A DNA stretch of 64,000 bases from Arthrobacter sp. zg-Y238 (GTDB taxonomy: Bacteria > Actinomycetota > Actinomycetes > Actinomycetales > Micrococcaceae): positions 62,001 through 126,000 of the forward strand of contig NZ_JANFLU010000006.1 of the NCBI RefSeq assembly GCF_024385525.1, given 5' to 3'. The translations under genes were made by a program, and so were the position numbers. Below are positions 19,777-28,284 of the stretch, piece after piece (position 1 is the first letter of the stretch; the number at the start of each line of letters is the position of its first letter). The notes below the pieces were generated by a model. It was not told the DNA's origin and did no database searches. It saw nothing but the letters and a program-made list of their open reading frames with translations.

Positions 19777-19782
19777 TACTAT
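19777..19782 (+). promoter_or_regulatory. -10 element of murA
   Basis: TACTAT at 19777-19782 ends six bases before ATG 19789. The transcript would begin at or next to the start codon, so murA is probably leaderless. It lies downstream of the atp terminator. Confidence 0.6.
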
Positions 19783-19788
19783 GGAGTA

Positions 19789-21054
19789 ATGGAAGACGTC
19801 ATTGTTGTTACCGGCCCGTCCACCCTTCACGGAGCCGTTACTGTCCCGGGTGCCAAGAACAGCGTCCTGAAGCTGATGGCGGCGACGCTGCTTGCGCAGG
19901 GCCGATCCGTCATCACGAATGTCCCCAACATCCAGGATGTCTGGATCATGGCGGAGCTGCTGCGCCGGCTGGGATGCTCGGTGGATTACGACGTCGACGC
20001 CGCGTCCGTTGCCGTAGACGTCCCCCAGGAGCTGGGCCACCAGGCGGACTATGACCTCGTCCGCGCCATGCGTGCCTCCATCTCCGTGCTGGGACCGCTG
20101 GTGGCCCGCTGCCGGCGCGCAGAGGTGGCGCTGCCGGGCGGAGACGCCATCGGTTCCCGCGGACTGGACATGCACCGCGCCGGGCTGGAACTCATGGGCG
20201 CCGAGATCGGCATCGACCACGGGTACCTGGTTGCCTCGGTCCCGGAAGGCCTGCACGGCGCAGACCATATCCTGGACTTTCCCTCCGTAGGCGCCACCGA
20301 GAACCTCATGATGGCCGCCACCCTGGCCCGCGGACGCACCGTGATCGATAACGCTGCCCGGGAACCGGAAATCACGGACATTGCCCGCATGCTCAACGGC
20401 ATGGGCGCGCAGATCAGCGGCGTGGGCACCAACACGCTCGTTATCGACGGAGTTCAGGAACTGCACCCGGTGGAACACCGCGTGGTGCCGGACCGGATTG
20501 TCGCCGGCACCTGGGCCTTCGCGGCAGCGATCACCGGCGGGGAGATCGAGGTGCGTTCCGCGGATGCATCGGCGCTGGCCGTGGTACTCGACAAGCTCAC
20601 CCAGGCGGGCTGCGAAGTCAGCACGGGGGAGGACGGCTTCACCGTGAAGGGGCCGGCCCGTCCGGAGCCCATCAATGTCTCCACACTGCCGTATCCCGGG
20701 TTCCCGACCGACCTGCAGCCCTTCGTGGTGGCCCTCAACGCCGTCTCAAACGGCTCGGGCATGGTCACCGAGAACGTTTTCGAAGCGCGCTGGGGCTTCA
20801 CCTCCGAACTGGCGCGGCTCGGAGCGGTGGTACGCCTCGACGGGCACCACGCCCTGATCCAGGGCGTCGAGCTGCTCTCCGGTGCACCCGTGGTGGCCAA
20901 CGACATCCGGGCCGGCGCGGCCCTTGTCATAGCGGGCCTGGCCGCTGACGGAACCACGGAAGTGCGGGGCGTGGACCATATTGACCGCGGGTATGAAAGA
21001 TTCATGGAGAATCTCCGGGGTCTCGGTGCGAACGTGGTCCGCCGGCGCGGGTAG
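19789..21054 (+). CDS. murA: UDP-N-acetylglucosamine 1-carboxyvinyltransferase MurA
   Basis: MurA transfers enolpyruvate from PEP to UDP-GlcNAc, the first committed step of peptidoglycan synthesis. I start it at ATG 19789 ([15 protein letters not shown]), giving 421 residues; an upstream in-frame start falls in the preceding terminator. Motifs [14 protein letters not shown] and [14 protein letters not shown] are typical. The catalytic loop reads [13 protein letters not shown], with Asp119 (codon 20143-20145) where E. coli has Cys115. The Cys to Asp change, known from M. tuberculosis MurA, prevents covalent inactivation by fosfomycin. A terminator shared with the convergent cold-shock gene follows. 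Confidence 0.96.
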   Translation: MEDVIVVTGPSTLHGAVTVPGAKNSVLKLMAATLLAQGRSVITNVPNIQDVWIMAELLRRLGCSVDYDVDAASVAVDVPQELGHQADYDLVRAMRASISVLGPLVARCRRAEVALPGGDAIGSRGLDMHRAGLELMGAEIGIDHGYLVASVPEGLHGADHILDFPSVGATENLMMAATLARGRTVIDNAAREPEITDIARMLNGMGAQISGVGTNTLVIDGVQELHPVEHRVVPDRIVAGTWAFAAAITGGEIEVRSADASALAVVLDKLTQAGCEVSTGEDGFTVKGPARPEPINVSTLPYPGFPTDLQPFVVALNAVSNGSGMVTENVFEARWGFTSELARLGAVVRLDGHHALIQGVELLSGAPVVANDIRAGAALVIAGLAADGTTEVRGVDHIDRGYERFMENLRGLGANVVRRRG

Positions 21055-21069
21055 CGGAATCAATAACTA

Positions 21070-21099
21070 GAAAGCCCCCGGCATTTGCCGGGGGCTTTC
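21070..21099. terminator. bidirectional terminator between murA and cold-shock gene
   Basis: Perfect arms GAAAGCCCCCGGC and GCCGGGGGCTTTC surround an ATTT loop, followed by TTATTTT on the plus strand. It separates the convergent murA and csp genes and can serve both. Confidence 0.9.
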
Positions 21100-21130
21100 C
21101 TTATTTTCCTGCGAAGAAAGTGCGGGAACC

Positions 21131-21334
21131 TTAGAGGGCGGTTACGCCGGTGGCCTGGGGGCCCTTGGCGCCCTGGCCGATCTCGAAGGAAACGCGCTGG
21201 TTTTCGTCGAGGGTCTTGAATCCGTTGGTCTGGATTTCGGAGTAGTGAACGAAGACGTCGCCGTCGGAGTCGTCCGGGGTGATGAAGCCGAAGCCCTTTT
21301 CGGCGTTAAACCATTTGACGGTACCCTGAGCCAT
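21131..21334 (-). CDS. cold-shock domain protein
   Basis: A 67-residue single cold-shock domain that binds single-stranded RNA or DNA. RNP1 is KGFGFI and RNP2 is VFVHY; basic and aromatic surface residues KWFN are present. It starts at ATG 21334 after GAGGAGA. It resembles CspA/CapA-type proteins of Arthrobacter, where they are abundant RNA chaperones. The upstream 233 nt are unusually AT-rich and structured. Confidence 0.95.
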   Translation of the reverse strand: MAQGTVKWFNAEKGFGFITPDDSDGDVFVHYSEIQTNGFKTLDENQRVSFEIGQGAKGPQATGVTAL

Positions 21335-21567
21335 TTGTTTCTCCTCATAATGTGGAACTTACCTGCACAGTCCGTGCCGGATATGTTACTGAAGCAAGAA
21401 AGCCCAAGTTCTTGCCGTTCAGCAGTTCCTTGAGGAGCTTCTCACTCGCAACGGTCTTGCGAGCATGAAAAAACACCTACACAAAGACTTGGTAACAGCG
21501 TTGCATAACCGAAATGTCTGGTCAATGGTCGAAACGAAATATTTGGAACTTTTTTTTCCGTGCTTTT
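21335..21567 (-). promoter_or_regulatory. long leader/promoter of the cold-shock gene
   Basis: This AT-rich stretch has a perfect 7-bp hairpin CTCGCAA-N5-TTGCGAG at 21445-21463, tracts of A and T at 21467-21473 and 21548-21557, and a possible promoter around TTGACC near 21522-21527. The layout recalls cspA leaders of other bacteria, whose long 5' UTRs change fold with temperature; that function is inference here. Confidence 0.55.
21345..21476 (-). other. possible 43-codon leader frame before the cold-shock gene
   Basis: A frame from GTG 21476 to TGA 21345-21347 encodes 43 residues including KLLKELLNGKNLGFLASV. It ends 10 nt before the cold-shock ATG and covers its ribosome site, so its translation could control access to that site. 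No ribosome site for the GTG is seen and the codons may only reflect RNA structure. It is reported as a candidate, not as an established gene. Confidence 0.25.
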
Positions 21568-22785
21568 CTAAACCGGTAGCCACGTTCCGCAGCGCAGGAC
21601 CGCGTGCAGCTCCAGGTCCGGCGAGACCACCAGTGCATCGGCGCGCAGACCGCGGCGCAGGGCACCCACTTCATCGGCGAGCCGCAGCACGTCTGCGGGC
21701 ACCGCAGTGGCAGCACCCACGGCGTCGGCGAGCGGCACACCGGCAGCGACAGCCGTGCGTACGCACTGGAGCAGCGTGGCCGTGCCGCCGGCCAGCGTGC
21801 CGTCGGGCAGGCGGGCCGTCCCGTTCCCCACCACGACGTCGGCAGAGCCAAGCCGGTAGGTGCCGTCGCCCAGCCCGGTGGCCGCCATGGAATCACTCAC
21901 GAGGGCCACGTTGGCACCGCCTACAAGCTCGAAGACGGTGCGTACGAGGGCGGGGTCCAGATGCGCCCCGTCGGCGATAAGCTCCACCACGGCCGCCCCG
22001 CTGCGTGCGGACCGCAGACTCGCTGCGACTGCGCCGGGGGAGCGGTGGTGCAGCGGATCCATGCCGTTGAACAGGTGCGTCACCGTGGGGCGGGGGGCGT
22101 AGCCGCCGAAGCCGGCCTCTTCCATTTCCTCCCGGGCGGACTCCAGCGACTCGGCAGCAACGGGGTCCGCGGCGGCGGTATGCCCCAGCGACGGCGTCAC
22201 GCCGTGCAGGACCAGGCGGTCCACCAGATCGTCTGCACCGGGGAGCTCGGGAGCATAGGTCATGGTGACCAGTTCGCTGTCCGCGGCCTCTATCAGCTCA
22301 TCCACGAAGCCCGGGTCCGGCGGGATCAGGAACCTCGGGTCCTGCGCGCCGCAGCGCTCCGGCGCGAGGAACGGCCCTTCGGCATGGATTCCGGCAATGA
22401 GCCCTTCCCTCGCCAGGGCCCCGAGCCGTGCGGCAGCAGCAAGCAGGTCCGGACGGGACGCGGATACCGTGCTGGCGAGCAGCGTGGTGGTTCCCGCCGA
22501 ATGCAGGAAGGCAGCTGCCCGCCGGATTCCCCCGGCATCGGAGCTGGTGAAATCGCTTCCCGCTGCGCCGTGGCAGTGCAGGTCCACGAGTCCGGGAAGG
22601 ATGAGCGAACCGGCCGGCAGGGGCGCGGGCTCCGGCCAGCCGGCGTCGTCAAAACCGCCGGCCGGGCCGGCGTAGGTGATCCGGTCCCCGACAAACGCGA
22701 GTGCGCCGTCGGGAACCAGCTCGTCCGGGGTCAGCAGGCTGCCTCGGAGGTAGCCGCGGTCCCGGCTGCGCGCTGTGGGGTTCAT
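21568..22785 (-). CDS. nagA: N-acetylglucosamine-6-phosphate deacetylase
   Basis: NagA removes acetate from GlcNAc-6-P during amino-sugar use and wall recycling. The 405-residue amidohydrolase has the metal site LVDLHCHGAAG, the HAEGPFLAPER segment with a metal-binding Glu, SLGHTAA and THLFNGMDPLHHR, and the catalytic Asp in ALVSDSMAATG. It starts at ATG 22785, with TAGAAT six bases upstream (22792-22797), so it is probably leaderless. No nagB or PTS gene is adjacent. Confidence 0.93.
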   Translation of the reverse strand: MNPTARSRDRGYLRGSLLTPDELVPDGALAFVGDRITYAGPAGGFDDAGWPEPAPLPAGSLILPGLVDLHCHGAAGSDFTSSDAGGIRRAAAFLHSAGTTTLLASTVSASRPDLLAAAARLGALAREGLIAGIHAEGPFLAPERCGAQDPRFLIPPDPGFVDELIEAADSELVTMTYAPELPGADDLVDRLVLHGVTPSLGHTAAADPVAAESLESAREEMEEAGFGGYAPRPTVTHLFNGMDPLHHRSPGAVAASLRSARSGAAVVELIADGAHLDPALVRTVFELVGGANVALVSDSMAATGLGDGTYRLGSADVVVGNGTARLPDGTLAGGTATLLQCVRTAVAAGVPLADAVGAATAVPADVLRLADEVGALRRGLRADALVVSPDLELHAVLRCGTWLPV

Positions 22786-22834
22786 GCACCGATTCTAGGC
22801 ATGTTGCCCGGCGGCCGGGAGCGGGGCGGGGGAG

Positions 22835-23530
22835 TCAGAAGAGGCGGGAATCCCGGTCATCCACGCCGCGCATCGCGTCGTAGTCGAGCGTGAGGCAGGT
22901 GATCCCGCGGTCCTCGGCCAGCACGCGGGCCTGGGGCTTGATCTGCTGGGCGGCGAAAATACCGCGGACCGGAGCCAGCAGCGGGTCCCGGTTGAGCAGT
23001 TCCAGGTAGCGGGTCAGCTGCTCCACGCCGTCGATGTCTCCACGCCGCTTCAGTTCCACGGCCACCGTGGCGCCCGTGGCGTCGCGGGCCAGGATGTCCA
23101 CGGGGCCGATGGCCGTCATGTATTCGCGGCGGATCAGCGTGTGGCCCTCGCCCAAGCGGTTGATCTGTTCGGCCAGCAGGCGCTGCAGGTCTGCTTCCAC
23201 GCCGTCCTTGATGAGGCCGGGATCGGTTCCGAGGTCATGGGAGACGTCCGAGAACCGCTCGTGGATGCTGATGATCAGGCGGTCGTCGGTCTTCGCGCTT
23301 TGGACGTTCCAGACTTCCGTGACGCCGGCTTCGGCGTCCGTCTCGTCCGGTTCGAGGCTGCGCATGGTGGCCGGCGGGCTCATCCAGTTCAGCGGTTTGT
23401 AGGATCCGCCGTCGGAATGGATCAGGACGGAACCGTCGGCCTTCACCATGAGCAGCCTTACGGCCAGGGGCAGATGGGCACGGAGGCGGCCGACGTAGTC
23501 AACGGAGCATCGGGCTATTACTAAACGCAC
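22835..23530 (-). CDS. nucS: mismatch-specific endonuclease NucS/EndoMS
   Basis: NucS cuts both strands at mismatches and replaces MutSL in most Actinobacteria. The 231-residue product has the N-terminal dimer domain and a C-terminal RecB-like nuclease domain with catalytic residues in VDILARD and AVELKRRGD. The extreme C-terminus DSRLF resembles the clamp-binding motif of the family. GTG 23530 lies six bases from a TAAAGT hexamer (23537-23542), suggesting a leaderless message. It is divergent from a small zinc-site protein gene with only 31 bp between starts. Confidence 0.94.
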   Translation of the reverse strand: MRLVIARCSVDYVGRLRAHLPLAVRLLMVKADGSVLIHSDGGSYKPLNWMSPPATMRSLEPDETDAEAGVTEVWNVQSAKTDDRLIISIHERFSDVSHDLGTDPGLIKDGVEADLQRLLAEQINRLGEGHTLIRREYMTAIGPVDILARDATGATVAVELKRRGDIDGVEQLTRYLELLNRDPLLAPVRGIFAAQQIKPQARVLAEDRGITCLTLDYDAMRGVDDRDSRLF

Positions 23531-23561
23531 AGTTGCACTTTACCGGCTGAACTACGGCAAA

Positions 23562-23915
23562 ATGACTTCTATGCCCCGTTCGAACCATCCCCGCCGCACG
23601 CCTGCCGCCGGCAGTGCTGCCGGCCGGAACGCCCGCCGCAAGTGGGCTTCCGCCCCGCCGGAAGGGGATCTGGAACGCACGCGTGCCGGTATTCCGCGCC
23701 GTGAAAGCGGTCCCGACGGCGAATGGTCGGTGCGGCAGATCACGGCCGGCAACGCCGCAAAGGACTATCGGTGCCCCGGCTGCGGGCAGATCATCCCGCC
23801 CGGAACCGCGCACCTCGTCGTGTGGCAGGAAGACTCGCTGCTGGGCCGCCAGACCGCCGTCGAGGGTCGGCGGCACTGGCACAACCACTGCTGGCGGATC
23901 CGCCGCAGATACTGA
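23562..23915 (+). CDS. conserved actinobacterial protein with Cys/His zinc-like site
   Basis: A protein of 117 residues (114 from ATG 23571) with a basic N-terminus and a C-terminal domain YRCPGCGQIIPPGTAHLVVW followed by RHWHNHCW. The CxxC and HxxxC spacing resembles an HNH-type or treble-clef zinc site. Similar small proteins next to nucS in other Actinobacteria are often labelled ATP/GTP-binding without proof. No catalytic role can be assigned. It is divergent from nucS and convergent with the AI-2E-type gene, with 4 bp between stops. Confidence 0.75.
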   Translation: MTSMPRSNHPRRTPAAGSAAGRNARRKWASAPPEGDLERTRAGIPRRESGPDGEWSVRQITAGNAAKDYRCPGCGQIIPPGTAHLVVWQEDSLLGRQTAVEGRRHWHNHCWRIRRRY

Positions 23916-23919
23916 CGGG

Positions 23920-25266
23920 CTACTGCCGGTCCTGCCGGGCGATGAAGACTTCCTTGAGCAGCAGCAGGGTGGCGGCCGCCGTCGGGATGGCTATCAGCGC
24001 CCCCAGTACTCCCAGCAGGCTGCCGCCGGCAATCACGGCGATGACGGCGACGGCGCCGGGCACTGCCACGGCCCGCTGCATCACGCGGGGGGAGACGAAG
24101 TAGGCCTCGAACTGCAGGTAGGCCATGTAGAGGATGGCGAAGACCACCGCCGTCTGCCAGCCCTCCGTCAGGGCCACCAATGAGACCAGCACGAGCGCTA
24201 TGGGCGGGCCCACCAGCGGGATGAATGCGAGCAGCGCCACCAGGAAGGCCAGCAGCACCGAGAACGGCACGCCGGTGATGGTCATCACGATGAAGGCATA
24301 GGTGGCGTCCAGCAACGCGACCAGGCCCTGGCCGATCACGTAGTTGCCGACGCTGCCGGTGATTTCCTCTGAGAGGGCCTCCACCCGGCGGCGGCGGCTG
24401 CGCGGGGCAAGCCGGTAGGCCCACTTCTTCATCGACGGAAGGGAGGCCAGGAAGTACAGGGTCAGGACCAGGATGATCAGGGCACCGAACAGGCCGTTGG
24501 CAATCACCGTCCCCACGCTGAGGACCCCGCCGAAAATGCCGCCCACGGCGGAGCTGTTAGAGAAGAAGCTGCCGACTTCCTGCTCGATGCGGTCACGGAT
24601 CTGGAACTGCTTGTCGATGTTGACGAAGAAGTCCGAGGCAAGGAAGTTGTTGATATAGCCCGGAGCGTTGGCGATGATTTCCGTCGACTGGCTGACGATG
24701 GTGGGGATCAGCGTCGCAAAGAAGGCCGTAACGACGCCGGCGAGCACCAGCACGGTGATGGCGATGCCGGCGGGGCGGGGGATCCGCCGCGCGGCCAGCC
24801 AGCGGACCACCGGATCCAGTCCCAGGGCAATGAACAGGGCGGCGCCGATCCAGACCAGCAGCTCGCCGACGTTGGTGATGACGAAGAACAACAGCAGGGC
24901 CAGGCCAACGCCGACCGTGAGCATAAAACCAAAGTAGATGGGATGGGCGCGCAGGCTCCCGCTTTCCGGGTCATGCCCCTGCCCGCTGCCGCTGACGCTG
25001 AGCCGTTCATCGGGAAGCCGCACGTCCTCGTCGACCGTGATCTCCGGACCGGCTGCGTCCTCGGGCGGAAATTCGAAGCGCGGCCGCGGCCGGGCGCCGG
25101 GAACGCCGTGGCGCAGGCTGTAGCGGACACGGTCCGCAGCGGTGGAAAGGAATCCGGGCAGAGGGGTGCGGGGCGCATTCCCGTCAGGGGCATTCCCGTC
25201 CGCCGCTTTTTTGTCCGCAGGGCCGGGGAGCGGCGCGTGGACGGGCACGTCCTCGTTATCGCTCAT
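23920..25266 (-). CDS. AI-2E family transporter-like membrane protein
   Basis: A 448-residue protein of the TqsA/PerM family, whose members include exporters and proton-coupled antiporters; the substrate is unknown. I start it at ATG 25266 (MSDNEDVPV), after GGAGAAACG. The first 130 residues are hydrophilic and Pro-rich, longer than usual. Eight membrane segments follow, in two blocks around a large extracellular-type loop, with family motifs near GNYVIGQGLVALLDA and LAFIPLVGPPIA. A longer upstream in-frame extension is rejected because it lies in the intergenic region. Confidence 0.85.
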   Translation of the reverse strand: MSDNEDVPVHAPLPGPADKKAADGNAPDGNAPRTPLPGFLSTAADRVRYSLRHGVPGARPRPRFEFPPEDAAGPEITVDEDVRLPDERLSVSGSGQGHDPESGSLRAHPIYFGFMLTVGVGLALLLFFVITNVGELLVWIGAALFIALGLDPVVRWLAARRIPRPAGIAITVLVLAGVVTAFFATLIPTIVSQSTEIIANAPGYINNFLASDFFVNIDKQFQIRDRIEQEVGSFFSNSSAVGGIFGGVLSVGTVIANGLFGALIILVLTLYFLASLPSMKKWAYRLAPRSRRRRVEALSEEITGSVGNYVIGQGLVALLDATYAFIVMTITGVPFSVLLAFLVALLAFIPLVGPPIALVLVSLVALTEGWQTAVVFAILYMAYLQFEAYFVSPRVMQRAVAVPGAVAVIAVIAGGSLLGVLGALIAIPTAAATLLLLKEVFIARQDRQ

Positions 25267-25558
25267 TTCGCGCGTTTCTCCTCTGCCTGATTGGGCTGCC
25301 GATACGAACCGAAACCTTACCAGCCGGCGCGCCGCCGAAACCGTTTTCCGCTTACGCGCATCCGGCGGTAACCGCGCCGGTTCATCACCCGAATGGGTGC
25401 TCTGGAGGGATTTCGTTACCATTGGGTTACCAAGTGCCAGGACATCAATGACCAGCTGCGAATTAGCCGCCGCATTCCGGCGCCCGCGTTCGGGCCTGCC
25501 GGTTCGGAAAATCCGCCGCCCTGCCATGTCATTTGCCCAGACTGAAGATAGGTAAGTT
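25267..25558. promoter_or_regulatory. divergent promoter region with 11-bp-spaced GTTACCA repeats
   Basis: The 292-bp gap separates the AI-2E-like gene and a plus-strand membrane protein. GTTACCA occurs at 25415-25421 and again at 25426-25432, one helical turn apart, a pattern typical of a regulator binding one face of DNA. No other gene is seen. Confidence 0.4.
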
Positions 25559-27253
25559 GTGCGAAACAAATTTGCGGTTCCGCTGATCGTCCTCGGGGTG
25601 CTGCTGATGCTGATAGGCATTGGCCAGCGCACGTTCTGGGCGCCACCCGAGACACAGTCGGTTTCCATGGAAGCCGAGGGCACCGAGGGTGCCGTGGTCA
25701 CCGTACTGGAACCGGAACTGCTGGCCGAATACTCCGACGGCGTGGACATCACCGTCCGTTCGGATGCTCCCTTCACGCTGGCGGTTGGCCGGGCCAACGA
25801 TGTCCAGGCATGGGTGGCCGACGCCGCCGCCACCCGGCTTAGTCCGGGAGACGGCAACTCGGACCTAACCGTCGGCACCGACAAAACCGGCAAGACCGCT
25901 CCGAATCCTGCCGGTTCTGACCTCTGGGTCATTGAAGAGTCCGGTGAAGGCGAACTGTCCTACGACTGGGAGGCGCCGGGCGAGGGCGACTGGCGGATGC
26001 TGCTCGCCACGGACGGCACCGCTGCCGCCCCCACCGACGTGACCCTGACCTGGGCGAATGACGCCACCCGTCCGTTCGCCGTGCCGCTGATTGTCATCGG
26101 TGCCCTGCTGGCCGTCCTGGGCCTGGCCCTCGCCTTCCTGCGCAGCGGCTCCGACGGTCCGCGACGCAGCAGCCGCCGCAGCGCCGGTCCGGAGACCGGG
26201 CCTGCTGACAAGCAGCCCAGCGTCTCGGGAACGACGTCGGCCTTCACCGCCGCCGCCCCCAACCGCCGTCGTCCGGCCTTCCTGGCCGCTGCTGCCGCCG
26301 CCGTTCTGGCAGCGGGCTCTGCCCCCGCAGCGGCGCTGGCTGCCGACGAGTCCGCCGCCGGGAGCCAGCCGGTAATTGTGGATTCCCAGCTGACCCGCAT
26401 CCTGGATTCCGTGGCCGGCACGGTCGAGGCGGGCGACGCGGCCAAGGATGCGTCGATGCTGAAGCCGCGCGTCGGCGGCGCCGCCTACGCCATGCGTGCT
26501 GCGAACTACGCCGTGGCCGCGAAGTCCGCCGACCATGAAGCCCCTGTGCCGGTGGCCGCGGAAACGCTGCGGACCCAGTCGATCGGCACCGCCGCCGACT
26601 GGCCGCGCACCGTCGTCGCTGTGACCCAGGGCGAGGAAAACCCGGTGCCCCAGGCGCTGCTGCTGGTCCAGGACTCGGCCAGGGACAATTACAAGCTCGT
26701 TTCCGCTGTCCAGATGCTGCCTGCCAGCACCTTCCCGCAGCCGCCCGCTGCCACCGAAGGCTCGGCCCAGATTCCCGCAGACTCGGACAACGGACTGGCC
26801 ATGTCGCCGCAGGACGCCGTCGCTGCGCTGGCAGACTCCCTGACCAATCCGGAGGGCGAGAACAAGGACACCTTCGGCGCCAACCGGTTCAGCGAGGACG
26901 TGGTCAAGTTCCAGCAGCAGGTGCAGAGCGACCCGAAGAATGAGTTCGCCACCAACACGTTCCAGCATGCCGCCGATCCGAAGGAAACGTACGCACTGCG
27001 GACCGAGGACGGCGGGGCCATCGTGTTCGGCTACCTGTCCAACACGTTCTCCAGCACACCCAAGGAAGCCGGCGACTCGGTCAACCTTGAAGGCACCGTC
27101 TACCAGGCATTGACCGGCGAGACGAACACCGACAAGGGCATCGACGTCACCCACGGCGAAGCCGTAATGCTTTACGTTCCGGCTTCCGGCGGCACCAGCC
27201 AGGCCCTGGTAGTGGGTGCAGCGCAGGAACTGCTGTCCGCGAACCTTTTGTAG
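25559..27253 (+). CDS. conserved actinobacterial membrane/exported protein of unknown function
   Basis: I do not recognise a characterised family with certainty. The 564-residue product has a membrane helix at residues 4-25, an extracellular-type beta-rich segment, a second helix at 173-195 that repeats the first (FAVPLIVLGVLLMLIG versus FAVPLIVIGALLAVLG), a basic linker, and a third hydrophobic stretch near 240-265 resembling a signal/anchor. The remaining 300 residues are polar with no visible catalytic motif, so a surface domain is likely. The start is GTG 25559. The next gene, a thioredoxin-like protein, follows after 52 bp. Confidence 0.75.
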   Translation: MRNKFAVPLIVLGVLLMLIGIGQRTFWAPPETQSVSMEAEGTEGAVVTVLEPELLAEYSDGVDITVRSDAPFTLAVGRANDVQAWVADAAATRLSPGDGNSDLTVGTDKTGKTAPNPAGSDLWVIEESGEGELSYDWEAPGEGDWRMLLATDGTAAAPTDVTLTWANDATRPFAVPLIVIGALLAVLGLALAFLRSGSDGPRRSSRRSAGPETGPADKQPSVSGTTSAFTAAAPNRRRPAFLAAAAAAVLAAGSAPAAALAADESAAGSQPVIVDSQLTRILDSVAGTVEAGDAAKDASMLKPRVGGAAYAMRAANYAVAAKSADHEAPVPVAAETLRTQSIGTAADWPRTVVAVTQGEENPVPQALLLVQDSARDNYKLVSAVQMLPASTFPQPPAATEGSAQIPADSDNGLAMSPQDAVAALADSLTNPEGENKDTFGANRFSEDVVKFQQQVQSDPKNEFATNTFQHAADPKETYALRTEDGGAIVFGYLSNTFSSTPKEAGDSVNLEGTVYQALTGETNTDKGIDVTHGEAVMLYVPASGGTSQALVVGAAQELLSANLL

Positions 27254-27305
27254 GAGGAAGCGTTGGGCTTGCCGGTGGACGGGCGAGGCGTAATAAGGTG
27301 AAGAA

Positions 27306-28268
27306 ATGAGCACACCGAACCATCGCCCGTCACCGGCAGCCCCCTCCTCGATGAACCTGCGGGGTGCAGTTGACCTCTCCGCCCTCAAGGCACGTTCCAC
27401 GGCCCCGGCGGCCCCCGCAGCCCCGGGTGGAGCTGCCCCCGGAGCCGCTCCCGCGCCGTCACCGTTCGTGGTGCAGGTCTCGGAACAAACCTTCCCCCAG
27501 ATTGTCCAGCTTTCCGCCGAAGTTCCGGTGGTCATTGACCTGTATTCCGATGCGAGCCCCGACTCGCAGCAGGTCTCCGCAATCCTGGCGTCCATCGCCG
27601 TGGAACAGAACGGCCGGATGCTGCTGGCACGGGTGGACGCGGAAGCTTACCCGCAGATTGCACAGGCCTTCTCCGCCGTCACCGTTCCCACCGTGGCCGC
27701 AGTGATCAAGGGCCAGCCGGTGCCGCTCCTGGACCGGCCGATGCCGGAGGAACAGATCCGTGCCCTGGTCGGCGAGCTGATGCAGGTGGCCGCCGCCAAC
27801 GGTGTCAACGGGTCCCTGGAAGGCGGTACCCCGGAAGAGGCGCCGGAAGCGCCGCTGCCCCCGCTCCACCAGGAAGCCTTCGACGCCATCAACGCCGAGG
27901 ACTACGACGCCGCGGCTGCGGCCTACCGCCGGGCACTTGCCGAGCAGCCCGCCGACGCGGAAGCCAAGGCCGGCCTGGCGCAGGTGGAACTCATGGCCCG
28001 GCTGCGTGACGCTGACGCGGAGGCCGTCCGACGGGCAGGCGCCGAAGAGCCTGACAATGTGCAGGCGCAGCTTGCCGTCGCGGACCTGGACATTGCCGGC
28101 GGGCACGTCGAGGATGCTTTCCGCCGGATCACCGGCCTGATCGGCAGGGTGCACGGCGAAGACCGTGAAACCGCCCGGCTGCGGCTGCTTGACCTCTTCG
28201 AAGTGGTGGGCATCGCCGATCCACGGGTCACCAAGGCCCGTTCCGCCCTCGCCCGGGCACTGTTCTAG
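27306..28268 (+). CDS. thioredoxin-fold/TPR protein (YbbN/CnoX-like)
   Basis: A 320-residue protein with an Ala/Pro-rich N-terminus, a thioredoxin fold (about residues 55-160) and a C-terminal TPR region (about 190-320) including HQEAFDAINAEDYDAAAAAYRRAL. The CxxC that would follow the LYSDAS strand is replaced by SPDS; the protein contains no cysteine. It is therefore not a redox enzyme and, like CnoX, may act as a holdase/co-chaperone. ATG 27306 has TAAGGT six bases upstream (27294-27299), which can serve as -10 and partly as ribosome site. Confidence 0.88.
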   Translation: MSTPNHRPSPAAPSSMNLRGAVDLSALKARSTAPAAPAAPGGAAPGAAPAPSPFVVQVSEQTFPQIVQLSAEVPVVIDLYSDASPDSQQVSAILASIAVEQNGRMLLARVDAEAYPQIAQAFSAVTVPTVAAVIKGQPVPLLDRPMPEEQIRALVGELMQVAAANGVNGSLEGGTPEEAPEAPLPPLHQEAFDAINAEDYDAAAAAYRRALAEQPADAEAKAGLAQVELMARLRDADAEAVRRAGAEEPDNVQAQLAVADLDIAGGHVEDAFRRITGLIGRVHGEDRETARLRLLDLFEVVGIADPRVTKARSALARALF

Positions 28269-28284
28269 GCTGCGGGGCCTTTCC

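Noticed and set aside
19708-19788. Upstream in-frame start for murA
   Set aside because: It lies within the intrinsic terminator of the atp operon and the murA -10 is downstream of it.
23920-25932. 670-residue version of the AI-2E-like protein
   Set aside because: The extra N-terminus covers the divergent intergenic region and the start of the opposite gene; ATG 25266 has a good ribosome site.
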